From Pseudomonas sp. PDM18 (lineage in GTDB: Bacteria; Pseudomonadota; Gammaproteobacteria; Pseudomonadales; Pseudomonadaceae): a stretch of 64,000 bases of DNA. Of this stretch, positions 21,236 through 30,712 are shown piece by piece. A program made the translations under genes and the position numbers. The notes beneath the pieces are model-generated. The model saw nothing but the letters and a program-made list of their open reading frames with translations, was not told the origin of the DNA and did not search any database. The stretch's first letter is position 1; each line of letters starts with the position of its first letter. The DNA is taken from positions 124,001 through 188,000 of the forward strand of contig NZ_JACVBX010000012.1 in assembly GCF_014852585.1 (NCBI RefSeq), in the 5' to 3' direction.

Positions 21236-21267
21236 CCCGGTCTTGTATACAAAAGTGCAAGACCGGG
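21236..21267. other. Long hairpin behind dacC
   Basis: CCCGGTCTTG (21236-21245) pairs perfectly with CAAGACCGGG (21258-21267) around a 12-base AT-rich loop containing GTATAC. It begins 8 bases after the dacC stop on the minus strand but lacks a T run, so it may be a factor-assisted terminator or an mRNA 3' stabiliser. Confidence 0.7.
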
Positions 21268-21275
21268 ACGGGCGG

Positions 21276-22433
21276 TCAGTTGAACAGACCGAAGAAGAAC
21301 AGGCGGATGCTGTCCCAGATGCGGCGGAAGAAGCCGCCTTCTTCCACGGCGTTCAGCGCGACCAGGTCGGAAGTGCGGACGACCTTGTCACCCAGCTTGA
21401 CCTCGACCTTGCCGATGACTTGACCCTGCTGGATCGGCGCCATCAGGTTCGGCTCGACGACCATGTTGGCCTGCAGCTGCTTGAGCTGGCCGCGCGGGAC
21501 GGTCATGGTCAGGTCTTCGGACAGGCCGGCTTTGACTTCGTGCTCGGAGCCTTTCCAGACCATGGCCTTGGTCAGCTCGGCGCCCTTCTTGTAGAAGGTC
21601 TGCGATTCGAAGAAGCGGAAACCGTAGGTCAGCAGTTTCTGGGTCTCGGCGGCGCGAGCCTGCTCGCTGTTGGTGCCGAACACCACGGCGATCATGCGCT
21701 GGCCGTCACGCACGGCGGAGGCCACCAGGCAGTAGCCGGCTTCGTCGGTGTGGCCGGTCTTCAGGCCATCGACGGTCTTGTCGCGCCACAGCAGCAGGTT
21801 GCGGTTGGGCTGCTTGATGTTGTTCCAGAAGAACTCTTTCTGCGCATAGATGGCGTAGTGGGTCGGCTCGCCGTAGATGATGGCGCGGGCCAGGATGGCC
21901 ATGTCCTTGGCGGACGAGTAGTGGTCCGGGTTGGGCAGGCCGGTGGCGTCCATGAAGTGGGAGTTGGTCATGCCCAGCTTCTGCGCGGTGGTGTTCATCA
22001 TGTCGGCGAAGGCGTCTTCACTGCCGGCGATGTGCTCGGCCAGGGCGACGGAGGCGTCGTTACCCGACTGGATGATGATGCCGTGCAGCAGGTCGCTCAC
22101 CGAAACCTGAGAGCCAACCTTGATGAACATGCGCGAGCCGCCGGTGCGCCAGGCGTGTTCGCTGACGGTAACCAGGTCGGATTCGGCGATGCGGCCGCCT
22201 TCGATTTCCTTGGTGGCGATGTAGGCGGTCATCAGCTTGGTCAGGCTGGCGGGCGGCAGGCGCTCGTCACCGGCGTTCTCGACCAGGATGTTGCCGCTGG
22301 CGCCGTCCATCAGCACCCAGGCCTTGGCGGCGAGCTGCGGGGCGGCGGGAACGACTTCCGCTGCCCAGCTGGCCACGGGGGCGCTGAACAACACGAGCAA
22401 GGACAGGCGTTTGGCGAAGTTGAAGATGTTCAT
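21276..22433 (-). CDS. dacC: D-alanyl-D-alanine carboxypeptidase (PBP5/6 type)
   Basis: Periplasmic, membrane-associated low-molecular-mass PBP that trims the pentapeptide stem; 385 aa with a signal peptide ending ASWAAE. SxxK is S63-L-T-K66 (ASLTKLMTA), the SGN motif is in IIQSGNDAS and KTG is in DGLKTGHTDEAG. The PBP5 C-terminal beta domain and an amphipathic membrane anchor (RIWDSIRLFFFGLFN) close it. Not an ORF-overlap gene: 98 bases separate it from rlpA upstream. Confidence 0.95.
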   Translation of the reverse strand: MNIFNFAKRLSLLVLFSAPVASWAAEVVPAAPQLAAKAWVLMDGASGNILVENAGDERLPPASLTKLMTAYIATKEIEGGRIAESDLVTVSEHAWRTGGSRMFIKVGSQVSVSDLLHGIIIQSGNDASVALAEHIAGSEDAFADMMNTTAQKLGMTNSHFMDATGLPNPDHYSSAKDMAILARAIIYGEPTHYAIYAQKEFFWNNIKQPNRNLLLWRDKTVDGLKTGHTDEAGYCLVASAVRDGQRMIAVVFGTNSEQARAAETQKLLTYGFRFFESQTFYKKGAELTKAMVWKGSEHEVKAGLSEDLTMTVPRGQLKQLQANMVVEPNLMAPIQQGQVIGKVEVKLGDKVVRTSDLVALNAVEEGGFFRRIWDSIRLFFFGLFN

Positions 22434-22531
22434 CCGTCTCTCTGGGGTTCACTAATGGTCAAACAATCCCCTTGGGGGGAACTCGGGTGCTGCGATCTCT
22501 GGCGGGTCGCTGCGGCCCGTGCGGTGGAATC

Positions 22532-23554
22532 TCAGTCCAGGCGCACGAGCTTGGGTTGGCCTAGGTTGGCCACGCGGATGCTGTCCTGCATCCGACTCGC
22601 TTCATCCTGCGTTCCGATCGGTCCCAGGCGCACTCGGTACAAGGTCTGCTGGTTGACCACGACCGAGCTGATAAAGGATTTCGCCCCCGTCAGGCCGCCG
22701 ACCTTCTCCTTGAGAAGCTCCGCAGCGTCCGGGTTGGCGAAGGCACCCACCTGGAGATACAGGCCATCGGCTGGTAATGAAGCGTTTTTTTTTGAGTCGA
22801 TCTGGACCGGCGCCAAAGGCGCGGCGTGCTGCGCCGGCGGCGGGGTGTAGGTTTCGATAGGCTGGGCCATGGCGACCGCCTGCGGCTGCGCGGCAGGCTG
22901 CGAGGCCATCTTCGGCAGCGCCATGATCATCGGCGGCTGCTTGCCTTGGGAAGCCCACCAGCGGTCGGGGTCGATGCCTTCGACCTTCACGTGAGCGGTG
23001 CCTGTCTCGGCGTAGCCGAGCTTCTTGGCGGCAGCGAAGGACAGGTCGATCACCCGGTCGGAATAGAACGGGCCACGGTCGTTGACGCGGACGATGACGC
23101 TCTTGCCGTTGTCCAGGTTGGTCACGCGGACGTAACTGGGCAGCGGCAGGGTCTTGTGCGCGGCGGTCATGCCATAGAGGTCGTACTGCTCGCCGTTGGC
23201 GGTGGCCTGGCCGTGGAACTTGGTGCCGTACCAGGAGGCGGTTCCGACCACGCTGTAGGTGTTCGCGTTGTTCAGCGGGTAGTAGGTCTTGCCCAGCACG
23301 GTGTAGGGGTTGTTCTTGAACGGCCCGTTGTGCGGCATCGGCACGGCATCGGGGATGCGCGAGACGTCGACGTCCCACCAGGGTGCGCCGTCGCGGTGCG
23401 GGCGGTTGTAGTCATAGGGACCGGAGATGCCGCTGCTGGCCACCGGCTGCTGCTGGGGCGCGCGGTTGCCGGTGCAACTGGCGAGGAACACAGTGCTCAG
23501 GCCAACGCAGGCGGCCAGCGACCAGAGGCCGGGACTTGCGATTCGCTTGCTCAA
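22532..23554 (-). CDS. rlpA: Septal-ring lytic transglycosylase RlpA (lipoprotein)
   Basis: Outer-membrane lipoprotein (lipobox FLASC, C27) that cleaves denuded glycan strands at the septum. The double-psi beta-barrel domain spans about residues 95-195 (VGTASWYGTKFHG, YGMTAAHKTLPLPSYVRV, VRVNDRGPF). A proline/alanine-rich linker follows and a SPOR domain (about 262-340: LYLQVGAFANPDAAELL) ends it. Translation must start at TTG 23554, which overlaps the sltB1 stop (TTGA) and has GAGG seven bases upstream. A nine-A run (22785-22793) lies in the linker codons S-K-K-N. Confidence 0.93.
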   Translation of the reverse strand: MSKRIASPGLWSLAACVGLSTVFLASCTGNRAPQQQPVASSGISGPYDYNRPHRDGAPWWDVDVSRIPDAVPMPHNGPFKNNPYTVLGKTYYPLNNANTYSVVGTASWYGTKFHGQATANGEQYDLYGMTAAHKTLPLPSYVRVTNLDNGKSVIVRVNDRGPFYSDRVIDLSFAAAKKLGYAETGTAHVKVEGIDPDRWWASQGKQPPMIMALPKMASQPAAQPQAVAMAQPIETYTPPPAQHAAPLAPVQIDSKKNASLPADGLYLQVGAFANPDAAELLKEKVGGLTGAKSFISSVVVNQQTLYRVRLGPIGTQDEASRMQDSIRVANLGQPKLVRLD

Positions 23555-24582
23555 TGGACACCTCGTGCCTTGGCGATCTCGCCAGCCAGCTGATGGACCG
23601 CCATGGCGTACATGGCGCTGCGGTTGTAGCGGGTGATCACATAAAAGTTAGGCAGACCGACCCAGTACTCAGTGCCCTGTGCGCCTTCCAGGCGCATGGC
23701 GGTCACCATCAGGTCGTCGCGGATCACGTCATGGGTTCGCCAGCCCTGGGAGCGTAGCTGACCGAGGTTCATCTGCGGCTCCAGGCCCTGGGTGAGCGCG
23801 TCCTCGGCGGTGGAGGTGCCGATTTCCGCTTGCGACACCACCGGCTCGCCGGTGTGCCAGCCGTGCTGCTTGAAGTAGTTGGCGACGCTGCCGATGGCAT
23901 CGGTGGGGTCGCTCCAGATATTGATGTGGCCGTCGCCGTCGAAGTCCACGGCGTAGGCGCGGAAGCTGCTCGGCATGAACTGCGGCAGACCCATGGCGCC
24001 GGCGTAGGAGCCGGTCAGGCTGAGCGGGTCGACCTGCTGTTCGCGAGCCAGCAGCAGGAACTGTTTGAGTTCCTTGCGGAAGAAGTCGGCGCGCGGCGGG
24101 TAATCGAAGCCCAGGGTGGACAGCGCGTCCATCACCTTGAAGTTGCCGGTATTGCGGCCGAAGAAGGTCTCCACGCCAATGATGGAGACGATGTACTGGG
24201 CCGGCACGCCGTATTCCTGCTCGGCGCGGGCCAGGGCCTCGGCGTTCTGGTTCCAGAAGTCCACGCCACGGTTGATGCGCGCGTCGGTGACAAAGATCGG
24301 GCGATATTCCTTCCAGGTCTTCACCCGCTCGGCGGGACGAGAGATGGCGTCGAGGATGGACTGCTTGCGTTCCACGTCGTGGAAGAGGCCCATGAGCTGC
24401 TCGCCGGCGAAGCCGTAGTCACGGGTCATCTCGCTGACGAACTCGGCGACCTGGGGCGAACCATCGTAGTCGCCCGCGCCAGCGGCGCCGGACATGCCGA
24501 TCGCCCCCGCGATTCCGACCCAATGCACCCCCCTGGCAGCCCAGGCGCGCAGTACTTGCATTCCTTTCTTCACTCTTGTCAT
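23551..24582 (-). CDS. sltB1: Membrane-bound lytic murein transglycosylase B
   Basis: MltB-family lytic transglycosylase, 343 aa. A hydrophobic N-terminus (about residues 10-35, ending SGAAGAGDYDG) serves as signal. The catalytic domain contains SIIGVETFFGRNTG with the catalytic Glu and GSYAGAMGLPQFMPSSFRAY. No peptidoglycan-binding domain is present, unlike the paralogue at 17839. The start ATG 24582 overlaps the rodA stop by one base (TGATG). It sits in rlmH-pbpA-rodA-sltB1-rlpA, the elongation/septation cluster. Confidence 0.93.
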   Translation of the reverse strand: MTRVKKGMQVLRAWAARGVHWVGIAGAIGMSGAAGAGDYDGSPQVAEFVSEMTRDYGFAGEQLMGLFHDVERKQSILDAISRPAERVKTWKEYRPIFVTDARINRGVDFWNQNAEALARAEQEYGVPAQYIVSIIGVETFFGRNTGNFKVMDALSTLGFDYPPRADFFRKELKQFLLLAREQQVDPLSLTGSYAGAMGLPQFMPSSFRAYAVDFDGDGHINIWSDPTDAIGSVANYFKQHGWHTGEPVVSQAEIGTSTAEDALTQGLEPQMNLGQLRSQGWRTHDVIRDDLMVTAMRLEGAQGTEYWVGLPNFYVITRYNRSAMYAMAVHQLAGEIAKARGVH

Positions 24583-25733
24583 CAAACCTGGGCGATCCAC
24601 TTCCGGTGGGTGTGAATCGACATCAAAACGCCGAACCCTGACATCAGGGTCACCAGCGAAGTTCCGCCGTAACTGATAAAGGGCAGCGGCACCCCCACCA
24701 CTGGCAACAATCCGCTGACCATACCAATGTTGACGAACACATACACGAAGAAGGTCATGGTGATGCTGCCGGCAAGCAGCTTGCCGAACAGCGTCTGCGC
24801 CTGCGCCGTAATCACCAGCCCCCGGTAGATCACCAGCAGATACAGCACCAGCAGAAGGCATACGCCGACCAGGCCGAACTCTTCGCCGAGCACGGCAATA
24901 ATAAAGTCCGTGTGGCTTTCGGGCAAAAAATCCAGATGGGACTGAGTGCCCAGCAGCCAGCCCTTGCCGAAGACGCCGCCCGAACCGATGGCCGCTTTTG
25001 ACTGGATGATGTTCCAGCCAGTGCCCAGCGGATCGCTTTCCGGGTCGAGGAAGGTCAGAACGCGCTGCTTCTGGTAGTCGTGCATGACGAAGTACCACAT
25101 GCCCACGGCGACCGGCACCGCAGCCGAAACGGCCATGATGATCCAGCGCCAGCGCAGCCCGCCGACGAACAGCACGAAGGAGCCGGAAGCCAGCACCAGC
25201 ATGGCGGTACCCAGGTCCGGCTGCTTGAGGATCAGCACGAAGGGCACGACGATCAGCGCGAGCCCCACCACGCTGTGCTTGAAGCCCGGCGGCAGCGAAC
25301 GCTTGGACAGGTACCAGGCGATCGTCATGGGCATCAGCAGCTTCATGAACTCCGCCGGCTGGAAGCGGATCACCCCGGGAATGTTGATCCAGCGGGTCGC
25401 CCCCATGGCGTTGTGGCCCATCACGTCCACCACCACCAGCAGCGCGACGCCAATCAGGTAGCCCAGCGGCACCCAGCGAGCGAGGAAACGCGGCTCGATC
25501 TGCGCCAGCACGAACATTGCGCCCAAGCCCAGGCCGAAGGACGAGGCCTGCTTGATCAGCAGGTCCCAGCTCTTGCCGCTGGCGGAATAGAGGACGAACA
25601 GGCCGACCGAGCCAAGGGTCACCAGCAGCAGGAGCAGCAAGCCGTCGATGTGCAGGCGCTGCAGCAGGCTGGAGCGCCGCTTCATCACGTCTTCGCTGGA
25701 CAGTGTGCGGTCGAAATTTCCGTTCATGGTCAT
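24582..25733 (-). CDS. rodA: Rod-shape SEDS glycosyltransferase RodA
   Basis: Inner-membrane SEDS peptidoglycan polymerase of the elongasome, partner of PBP2; 383 aa and about 10 membrane segments. Landmarks are IQPR-type EPRFLARWVPLGYL, PAEFMKLLMP (with the conserved Glu/Lys region), PDLGTAMLVL (catalytic-loop Asp region), AKAAIGSGGVFGKG-like SKAAIGSGGVFGKGW and PFISYGGTSL. The start ATG 25733 overlaps the pbpA stop by 4 bases; ATG 25727 is an alternative. Confidence 0.96.
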   Translation of the reverse strand: MTMNGNFDRTLSSEDVMKRRSSLLQRLHIDGLLLLLLVTLGSVGLFVLYSASGKSWDLLIKQASSFGLGLGAMFVLAQIEPRFLARWVPLGYLIGVALLVVVDVMGHNAMGATRWINIPGVIRFQPAEFMKLLMPMTIAWYLSKRSLPPGFKHSVVGLALIVVPFVLILKQPDLGTAMLVLASGSFVLFVGGLRWRWIIMAVSAAVPVAVGMWYFVMHDYQKQRVLTFLDPESDPLGTGWNIIQSKAAIGSGGVFGKGWLLGTQSHLDFLPESHTDFIIAVLGEEFGLVGVCLLLVLYLLVIYRGLVITAQAQTLFGKLLAGSITMTFFVYVFVNIGMVSGLLPVVGVPLPFISYGGTSLVTLMSGFGVLMSIHTHRKWIAQV

Positions 25734-27619
25734 GGTTTGGGCGCCTCCGCCGTGGTCTGCGGTGCGTATTCGGGCTTGAGCTTGCCGGTTTCGTCGAGCA
25801 ACCAGGCGTCGGTGACGGCCTTGAGCACAGGGGCGGCGACGCCGGAACCGGACTCGCCGTTCTCCACCATCACCGCCACGGCGATCTGCGGGTTGTCCGC
25901 CGGAGCGAAGCCGACGAACAGGGCGTGGTCGCGGTGGCGCTCGAGTACCTTGGAGCGGTCGTATTTTTCGCCCTGCTTGATCGCGACCACCTGCGCGGTA
26001 CCGGACTTACCGGCAATTCGATAGACCGAGGTGGCACCGACCTTGCGCGCAGTACCCCGCGCGTTGTGCACCACCTGCTGCATGCCGTTATCGACCAGAT
26101 TCCAGTTGTTCGGGTCCTTGAGCATGATGTCGGGCATCGGGTTCTCGTCGACTGGCGGTTTGCCGTCGATGGTCTTGGCCAGGTGAGGGCGAATCCACTT
26201 GCCCTTACCGGCAATCAGCGCAGCCATCTGCGCCAATTGCAGGGGCGTGGACTGCATGTAGCCCTGACCGATGCCGAGAATCAGTGTTTCGCCGGGGAAC
26301 CAGGCCTGGCGGCGCAGGGCGCGCTTCCACTGGCGCGAAGGCATCAGGCCTTCCGCTTCGCCGTACATGTCCAGGGACACGCGCTGCCCGAAGCCGAATT
26401 CGCTCATGTAGTCGTGCAGGCGGTCGATGCCAAGCTTATGGGCCAAGTCGTAGAAGTAGGTGTCGTTGGAGCGCATGATCGCGGTCTCCAGGCTGACCCA
26501 GCCATCACCCGTGCGGTTCCAGTTGCGGTACTTGTGGTCGTAGTTCGGCAGTTGGTAGTAGCCGGGATCGAACACGCGGCTCGAAGGAGTCACCACGCCG
26601 GCATCTAGGCCGGCGATGGCCACCGCCGGCTTCACCGTCGATCCTGGTGGGTACAGGCCGCGCAGCACGCGGTTGTACAGCGGGCGGTCCTCGGAATCGC
26701 GCAGCGCCGCATAATCCTTGAAGCTGATGCCGGTGACGAACAGGTTGGGGTCGTAGCTCGGCTGGCTGACCATGGCCAGCACCTCGCCAGTGGACGGCTG
26801 GATCGCCACGATGGCGCCGCGGCGGCCGGCCAGCGCAGCTTCGGCGGCGGCCTGCAGTTTGCTGTCGATGCTCAGCACGATGTCACGGCCGGAGACCGGC
26901 TCGGTGCGCTTGAGCACCCGCAGGACGCGGCCACGGGCGTTGGTCTCGACTTCCTCGTAGCCCACCGTGCCGTGCAGGGCGTCCTCGTAGAATTTTTCCA
27001 CGCCGGTCTTGCCGATGTGGTGGGTGCCCGAATAGGCCACCGGGTCGAGCTTCTTCAGCTCCGCCTCGTTGATCCGGCCGACATAGCCGACCGAGTGGGC
27101 GAAGTGCTCGCCCAGCGGGTAATGGCGGACGAACTGCGCAGCCACGTCGACGCCGTTGAGGCGGTACTGATTCACCGCGATGCGGGCAATCTGCTCCTCG
27201 GACAGCTCGAACATGATCGGCACCGGCTCGAACGGCCGGCGCCCCTGCTTCATACGTTTCTCGAAGATGGCCTTGTCTTCCTCGGTGAGGCCGAGGATGT
27301 CCACCAGGTTCTTGAGCGTTTCCTGCAGGTTCTCGGTGCGCTCGCGGGTGATAGTCAGGCTGAAGCTGGGACGGTTGTCGGCGATGATCACCCCGTTGCG
27401 GTCGAAGATCAGCCCGCGATTGGGCGGAATCGGCTGCACGTGGACGCGGTTGTTCTCCGACAGCGTCGAGTGGTAGTCGTACTGCGTCACCTGCAGGTGA
27501 TACATGCGCGCCACCAGCACCAGGGCGAGCAGGAAGATCGCCACCCCGCCGACGATGACGCGGGCGCGGACCTGGCGGGCGTCCTTCTCGTGGTCCTTGA
27601 GCTGTATCGGCTGCGGCAT
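25730..27619 (-). CDS. pbpA: Penicillin-binding protein 2 (elongation transpeptidase)
   Basis: Inner-membrane class B PBP that crosslinks peptidoglycan in cell elongation; 629 aa. One N-terminal membrane anchor (about 20-42) is followed by the pedestal domain and a transpeptidase domain. SxxK is GSTVKPAVA, SxN is MRSNDTYF and KSG is AGKSGTAQV. The gene is coupled to rodA by ATGA and preceded by rlmH 15 bases upstream, a conserved arrangement. Confidence 0.97.
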   Translation of the reverse strand: MPQPIQLKDHEKDARQVRARVIVGGVAIFLLALVLVARMYHLQVTQYDYHSTLSENNRVHVQPIPPNRGLIFDRNGVIIADNRPSFSLTITRERTENLQETLKNLVDILGLTEEDKAIFEKRMKQGRRPFEPVPIMFELSEEQIARIAVNQYRLNGVDVAAQFVRHYPLGEHFAHSVGYVGRINEAELKKLDPVAYSGTHHIGKTGVEKFYEDALHGTVGYEEVETNARGRVLRVLKRTEPVSGRDIVLSIDSKLQAAAEAALAGRRGAIVAIQPSTGEVLAMVSQPSYDPNLFVTGISFKDYAALRDSEDRPLYNRVLRGLYPPGSTVKPAVAIAGLDAGVVTPSSRVFDPGYYQLPNYDHKYRNWNRTGDGWVSLETAIMRSNDTYFYDLAHKLGIDRLHDYMSEFGFGQRVSLDMYGEAEGLMPSRQWKRALRRQAWFPGETLILGIGQGYMQSTPLQLAQMAALIAGKGKWIRPHLAKTIDGKPPVDENPMPDIMLKDPNNWNLVDNGMQQVVHNARGTARKVGATSVYRIAGKSGTAQVVAIKQGEKYDRSKVLERHRDHALFVGFAPADNPQIAVAVMVENGESGSGVAAPVLKAVTDAWLLDETGKLKPEYAPQTTAEAPKP

Positions 27620-27634
27620 CGAAAACGGCTACGA

Positions 27635-28102
27635 CTACTTGTGGTAGGGGTGCCCGGACAGAACCGTCCAGGCGCGGTAGATCTGCTCGCCGACCAGAAT
27701 CCGCACCAGCGGGTGCGGCAGGGTCAGCGGCGACAGCGACCAGCGCTGCTCGCTGCGCGCGCAGACCTCCGGCGCCAGGCCTTCCGGCCCGCCAACCATA
27801 AGGTTGACGGTGCGCGCGTCCAGGCGCCAGCGGTCGAGCTCCTGCGCCAGCTGGGGGGTGCTCCAGGGCTTGCCTTCGACTTCCAGGGTGACGATGCGTT
27901 CCCCCGGCTGGACCTTGCTCAGCATGGCCTCGCCTTCCTGGCGGATCAGCCGCGCCACGTCGGCATTCTTGCCACGCGTGTTGAGCGGGATTTCCACCAG
28001 TTCCAGGGACAGCTCCGAGGGCAGGCGCTTGACGTACTCCGCCCAGCCCTCTTCCACCCAGCGCGGCATGCGCGAGCCGACCGCGATCAGACGCAGACGC
28101 AC
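27635..28102 (-). CDS. rlmH: 23S rRNA (pseudouridine1915-N3)-methyltransferase
   Basis: SPOUT-class methyltransferase acting on pseudouridine 1915 of assembled 70S ribosomes; 155 aa. The start [13 protein letters not shown] and the SAM-knot region [15 protein letters not shown] with the C-terminal [20 protein letters not shown] are typical, as is the terminal SGHPYHK. It lies 7 bases after rsfS in a run of ribosome- and wall-related genes. Confidence 0.97.
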   Translation of the reverse strand: MRLRLIAVGSRMPRWVEEGWAEYVKRLPSELSLELVEIPLNTRGKNADVARLIRQEGEAMLSKVQPGERIVTLEVEGKPWSTPQLAQELDRWRLDARTVNLMVGGPEGLAPEVCARSEQRWSLSPLTLPHPLVRILVGEQIYRAWTVLSGHPYHK

Positions 28103-28109
28103 GACAGGC

Positions 28110-28463
28110 TTACTCGGCGCTGTGCGAGGCGCGGCTCTGCTCGGCGCCCTGCCACAGGCGCTCCAGGTCGTAGAACTGGCGGGTGGCCGGCTGCATGACG
28201 TGGACCACGACGTTGGCGAGGTCGATCAGGACCCACTCGCCACCTTCCTGGCCTTCGCTGCCGATCGGGCGCACGCCCTGTTCCTTGACCTTTTCCAGGA
28301 CGTTGTCGGCCAGCGACTTGACCTGACGGCTGGAGGCGCCGGTGGCGATGACCATGGTGTCGGTGATGCTGGTCTTGTCGCGCACGTCGATGACGACGAT
28401 GTCCTGCGCCTTGAGATCTTCCAGGGCAGCGATGGTCAGTTCGACCAGTTGTTCGGTTTGCAT
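28110..28463 (-). CDS. rsfS: Ribosome silencing factor
   Basis: RsfS/RsfA (Iojap family) binds uL14 and blocks subunit joining in starvation; 117 aa. Conserved features are [32 protein letters not shown] and the signature [19 protein letters not shown]. It lies between nadD (19 bases upstream) and rlmH. The Iojap-RlmH-PBP2-RodA order is widespread in proteobacteria. Confidence 0.97.
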   Translation of the reverse strand: MQTEQLVELTIAALEDLKAQDIVVIDVRDKTSITDTMVIATGASSRQVKSLADNVLEKVKEQGVRPIGSEGQEGGEWVLIDLANVVVHVMQPATRQFYDLERLWQGAEQSRASHSAE

Positions 28464-28482
28464 GTATGACTCTCTAGCTTGA

Positions 28483-29139
28483 TCAGTGGGGCGCCTGGTA
28501 CAGGCCGTGCGCCTCGATATAGTTCAATACCGCATCCGGCACCAGGTAGCGCACGGAGCGCCCATGCGACAGGAGTTGGCGGATCTGGGTGGCGGATACT
28601 GCCAGCGGCGTCTGCCAGACGAAGGTGATCTGCCCGGCGGGGCCGGTCATCGCCTTCGGGTCGGCAACACTGCGCGCCGCCAGCAGGTCGCGCAGGTCTT
28701 CCGGCGGCTCGCTGTCGGCATCCGGGCGCTGCAGCACGACGATATGACAGTGCTCCAGCAACTCTTCCCAGCGATGCCAGGTCGGCAGGCCGCAGAATGC
28801 GTCCCAGCCGACCAGCAGGAACAACTGGTCCTGCTCATCCAGCTCCCCACGCAGCGACTCCAGGGTGTCGATGGTGTAGGAGGGTTTGTCACGCTTCAGC
28901 TCGCGGTCATCGACCACCAGCGGGGTCACGCCGGCTACCGCCAGCTCGACCATCGCCAGCCGCTGCTCCGGTTTCACCTGGGGGGTGTCGCGGTGCGGTG
29001 GGCGGAAGTTGGGGATCAGGCGCAACTCGTCGAATTCGAACTGCTCGGCCATCTCCAGCGCACTGCGCAGGTGACCGATGTGCACCGGGTCAAAGGTGCC
29101 ACCGAACAGACCGACCCGACGGGAACGCGCCTTGTTCAT
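28483..29139 (-). CDS. nadD: Nicotinate-nucleotide adenylyltransferase
   Basis: Adenylates nicotinate mononucleotide in NAD synthesis; 218 aa from ATG 29139. The nucleotidyltransferase motif [14 protein letters not shown] (H20 and H23) and the C-terminal SATQIR are present. The ATG overlaps the proA stop by one base (TGATG); a TTG three bases earlier is possible. The [11 protein letters not shown] block that contacts the substrate is intact. Confidence 0.96.
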   Translation of the reverse strand: MNKARSRRVGLFGGTFDPVHIGHLRSALEMAEQFEFDELRLIPNFRPPHRDTPQVKPEQRLAMVELAVAGVTPLVVDDRELKRDKPSYTIDTLESLRGELDEQDQLFLLVGWDAFCGLPTWHRWEELLEHCHIVVLQRPDADSEPPEDLRDLLAARSVADPKAMTGPAGQITFVWQTPLAVSATQIRQLLSHGRSVRYLVPDAVLNYIEAHGLYQAPH

Positions 29140-30404
29140 CAAGTCCGCACGTGTCCGTCGCCGAACACCACGTACTTCTCGCTGGTCAGGCCTTCCAGGC
29201 CGACCGGGCCGCGGGCGTGCAGCTTGTCGGTGGAAATGCCGATCTCCGCGCCCAGGCCGTATTCGAAACCATCGGCGAAGCGAGTCGAGGCGTTGACCAT
29301 GACCGAGGCCGAGTCCACTTCGGTGAGGAAACGGCGGGCGTCGGTGAAGTTCTCGGTGACGATTGCGTCGGTGTGCTGCGAGCCGTAGGTGTTGATGTGC
29401 TCGATGGCCGCGTCGAGGCCGTCGACGATGCGGATCGACAGGATCGGTGCGTTGTACTCGGTGCGCCAGTCTTCCTCGGTGGCTTCCAGCACATCGGCGC
29501 CCAGCAGCGCGCGGGTGGCGGCGTCACCGCGCAGCTCCACGCCCTTGTCGCGGTAGATGGCGGCCAGCGGTGGCAGCACGCGCTCGGCGATGCCGGCGTG
29601 AACCAGCAGCGTCTCCATGGCGTTGCACGGCGCGTAGCGATGGGTCTTGGCGTTGTCGGCGACGCGGATCGCCTTGTCCAGGTCAGCGGCGATGTCGATA
29701 TAGACGTGGCAGATGCCGTCCAGGTGCTTGATCACCGGGACCTTGGCGTCACGGCTGATGCGCTCGATCAGGCCCTTGCCGCCGCGCGGGACGATGACGT
29801 CCACGTACTCGGGCATGGTGATCAGCGCGCCGACAGCAACGCGGTCGGTGGTTTCCACCACCTGCACGACGCTCGCCGGCAGGCCGGCGGCGGCCAGGCC
29901 GGTCTGGATGCAGGCAGCGATCGCCTGGTTGGAGTGGATCGCCTCGGAGCCACCGCGCAGGATGGTCGCGTTGCCGGACTTCAGGCACAGGCTCGCGGCG
30001 TCGATGGTCACGTTCGGCCGGGATTCGTAGATGATCCCCACCACACCCAGGGGCACGCGCATCTTGCCCAGCTGGATGCCGGACGGCACGTAGCGCATGT
30101 CGCGGATCTCACCGATCGGGTCCGGCAGCGAAGCAACCTGGCGCAGGCCTTCGATCATGTCGTCGATGCGCGCCGGCGTCAGGGCCAGGCGGTCGAGCAT
30201 GGCTGGCTCCAGGCCGTTGGCACGGCCATTGGCCAGATCCTGTTCATTGGCTTCGGTCAACTGGGCGCGGGCGGCGTCCAGGGCATCGGCTGCGGCCAGC
30301 AGGGCTTTGTTCTTCTGCGCGGTCGTGGCGCGCGCGACAACGCGCGACGCTTCACGGGCGGCGCGGCCCAGGCGGCTCATATAGTCGAGAACGGACTCGG
30401 TCAT
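29139..30404 (-). CDS. proA: Gamma-glutamyl phosphate reductase
   Basis: NADPH-dependent reductase of the second step of proline synthesis; 421 aa, aldehyde-dehydrogenase fold. Start ATG 30404 ([20 protein letters not shown]). The blocks [34 protein letters not shown], the catalytic-Cys region [14 protein letters not shown] and [15 protein letters not shown] are clear. It is coupled to nadD; proB is not adjacent, as usual in pseudomonads. Confidence 0.97.
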   Translation of the reverse strand: MTESVLDYMSRLGRAAREASRVVARATTAQKNKALLAAADALDAARAQLTEANEQDLANGRANGLEPAMLDRLALTPARIDDMIEGLRQVASLPDPIGEIRDMRYVPSGIQLGKMRVPLGVVGIIYESRPNVTIDAASLCLKSGNATILRGGSEAIHSNQAIAACIQTGLAAAGLPASVVQVVETTDRVAVGALITMPEYVDVIVPRGGKGLIERISRDAKVPVIKHLDGICHVYIDIAADLDKAIRVADNAKTHRYAPCNAMETLLVHAGIAERVLPPLAAIYRDKGVELRGDAATRALLGADVLEATEEDWRTEYNAPILSIRIVDGLDAAIEHINTYGSQHTDAIVTENFTDARRFLTEVDSASVMVNASTRFADGFEYGLGAEIGISTDKLHARGPVGLEGLTSEKYVVFGDGHVRT

Positions 30405-30712
30405 GATCAAACGCGTCTGCGTGAGGGAAATGCGCAAGTATAGCGGGAGCGCGCCCTCAGCGGCCAGCCACAGCAGCCGGCCGGTCAGCGACGCGCCGCA
30501 CGTAACGCTTACCCGCCCCACGCCCCGCGCCACAGGCCAAACGGTGACACCTGCCGGTCCGCCCCCCTCTCCTGCCGCCCGAAGGTTGGGTAACCAAATT
30601 CGTATCCGCTGTTTACCTTGCAAGCATGGCTAATTGCCCCCGCAGTGCTCGCATGCCAGGGACTCACGCCAGGGAAGAACAACAAGAGGCGGCCCACCGC
30701 CGGAGAACTGCC
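30405..30712. promoter_or_regulatory. Divergent intergenic region, proA / hydrolase gene
   Basis: This 308-base gap separates proA (-) from the hydrolase gene (+). It holds a small palindrome GGTT-GGGT-AACC at 30584-30595 followed by AT-rich sequence (ACCAAATTCGTATCCGCTGT) that could be a promoter for the hydrolase. Two ATG codons before 30713 open short frames without coding character. I see no RNA gene here. Confidence 0.45.

Noticed and set aside
30584-30597. GGTT-GGGT-AACC palindrome as an operator
   Set aside because: Short and isolated; too weak alone to name a regulator.
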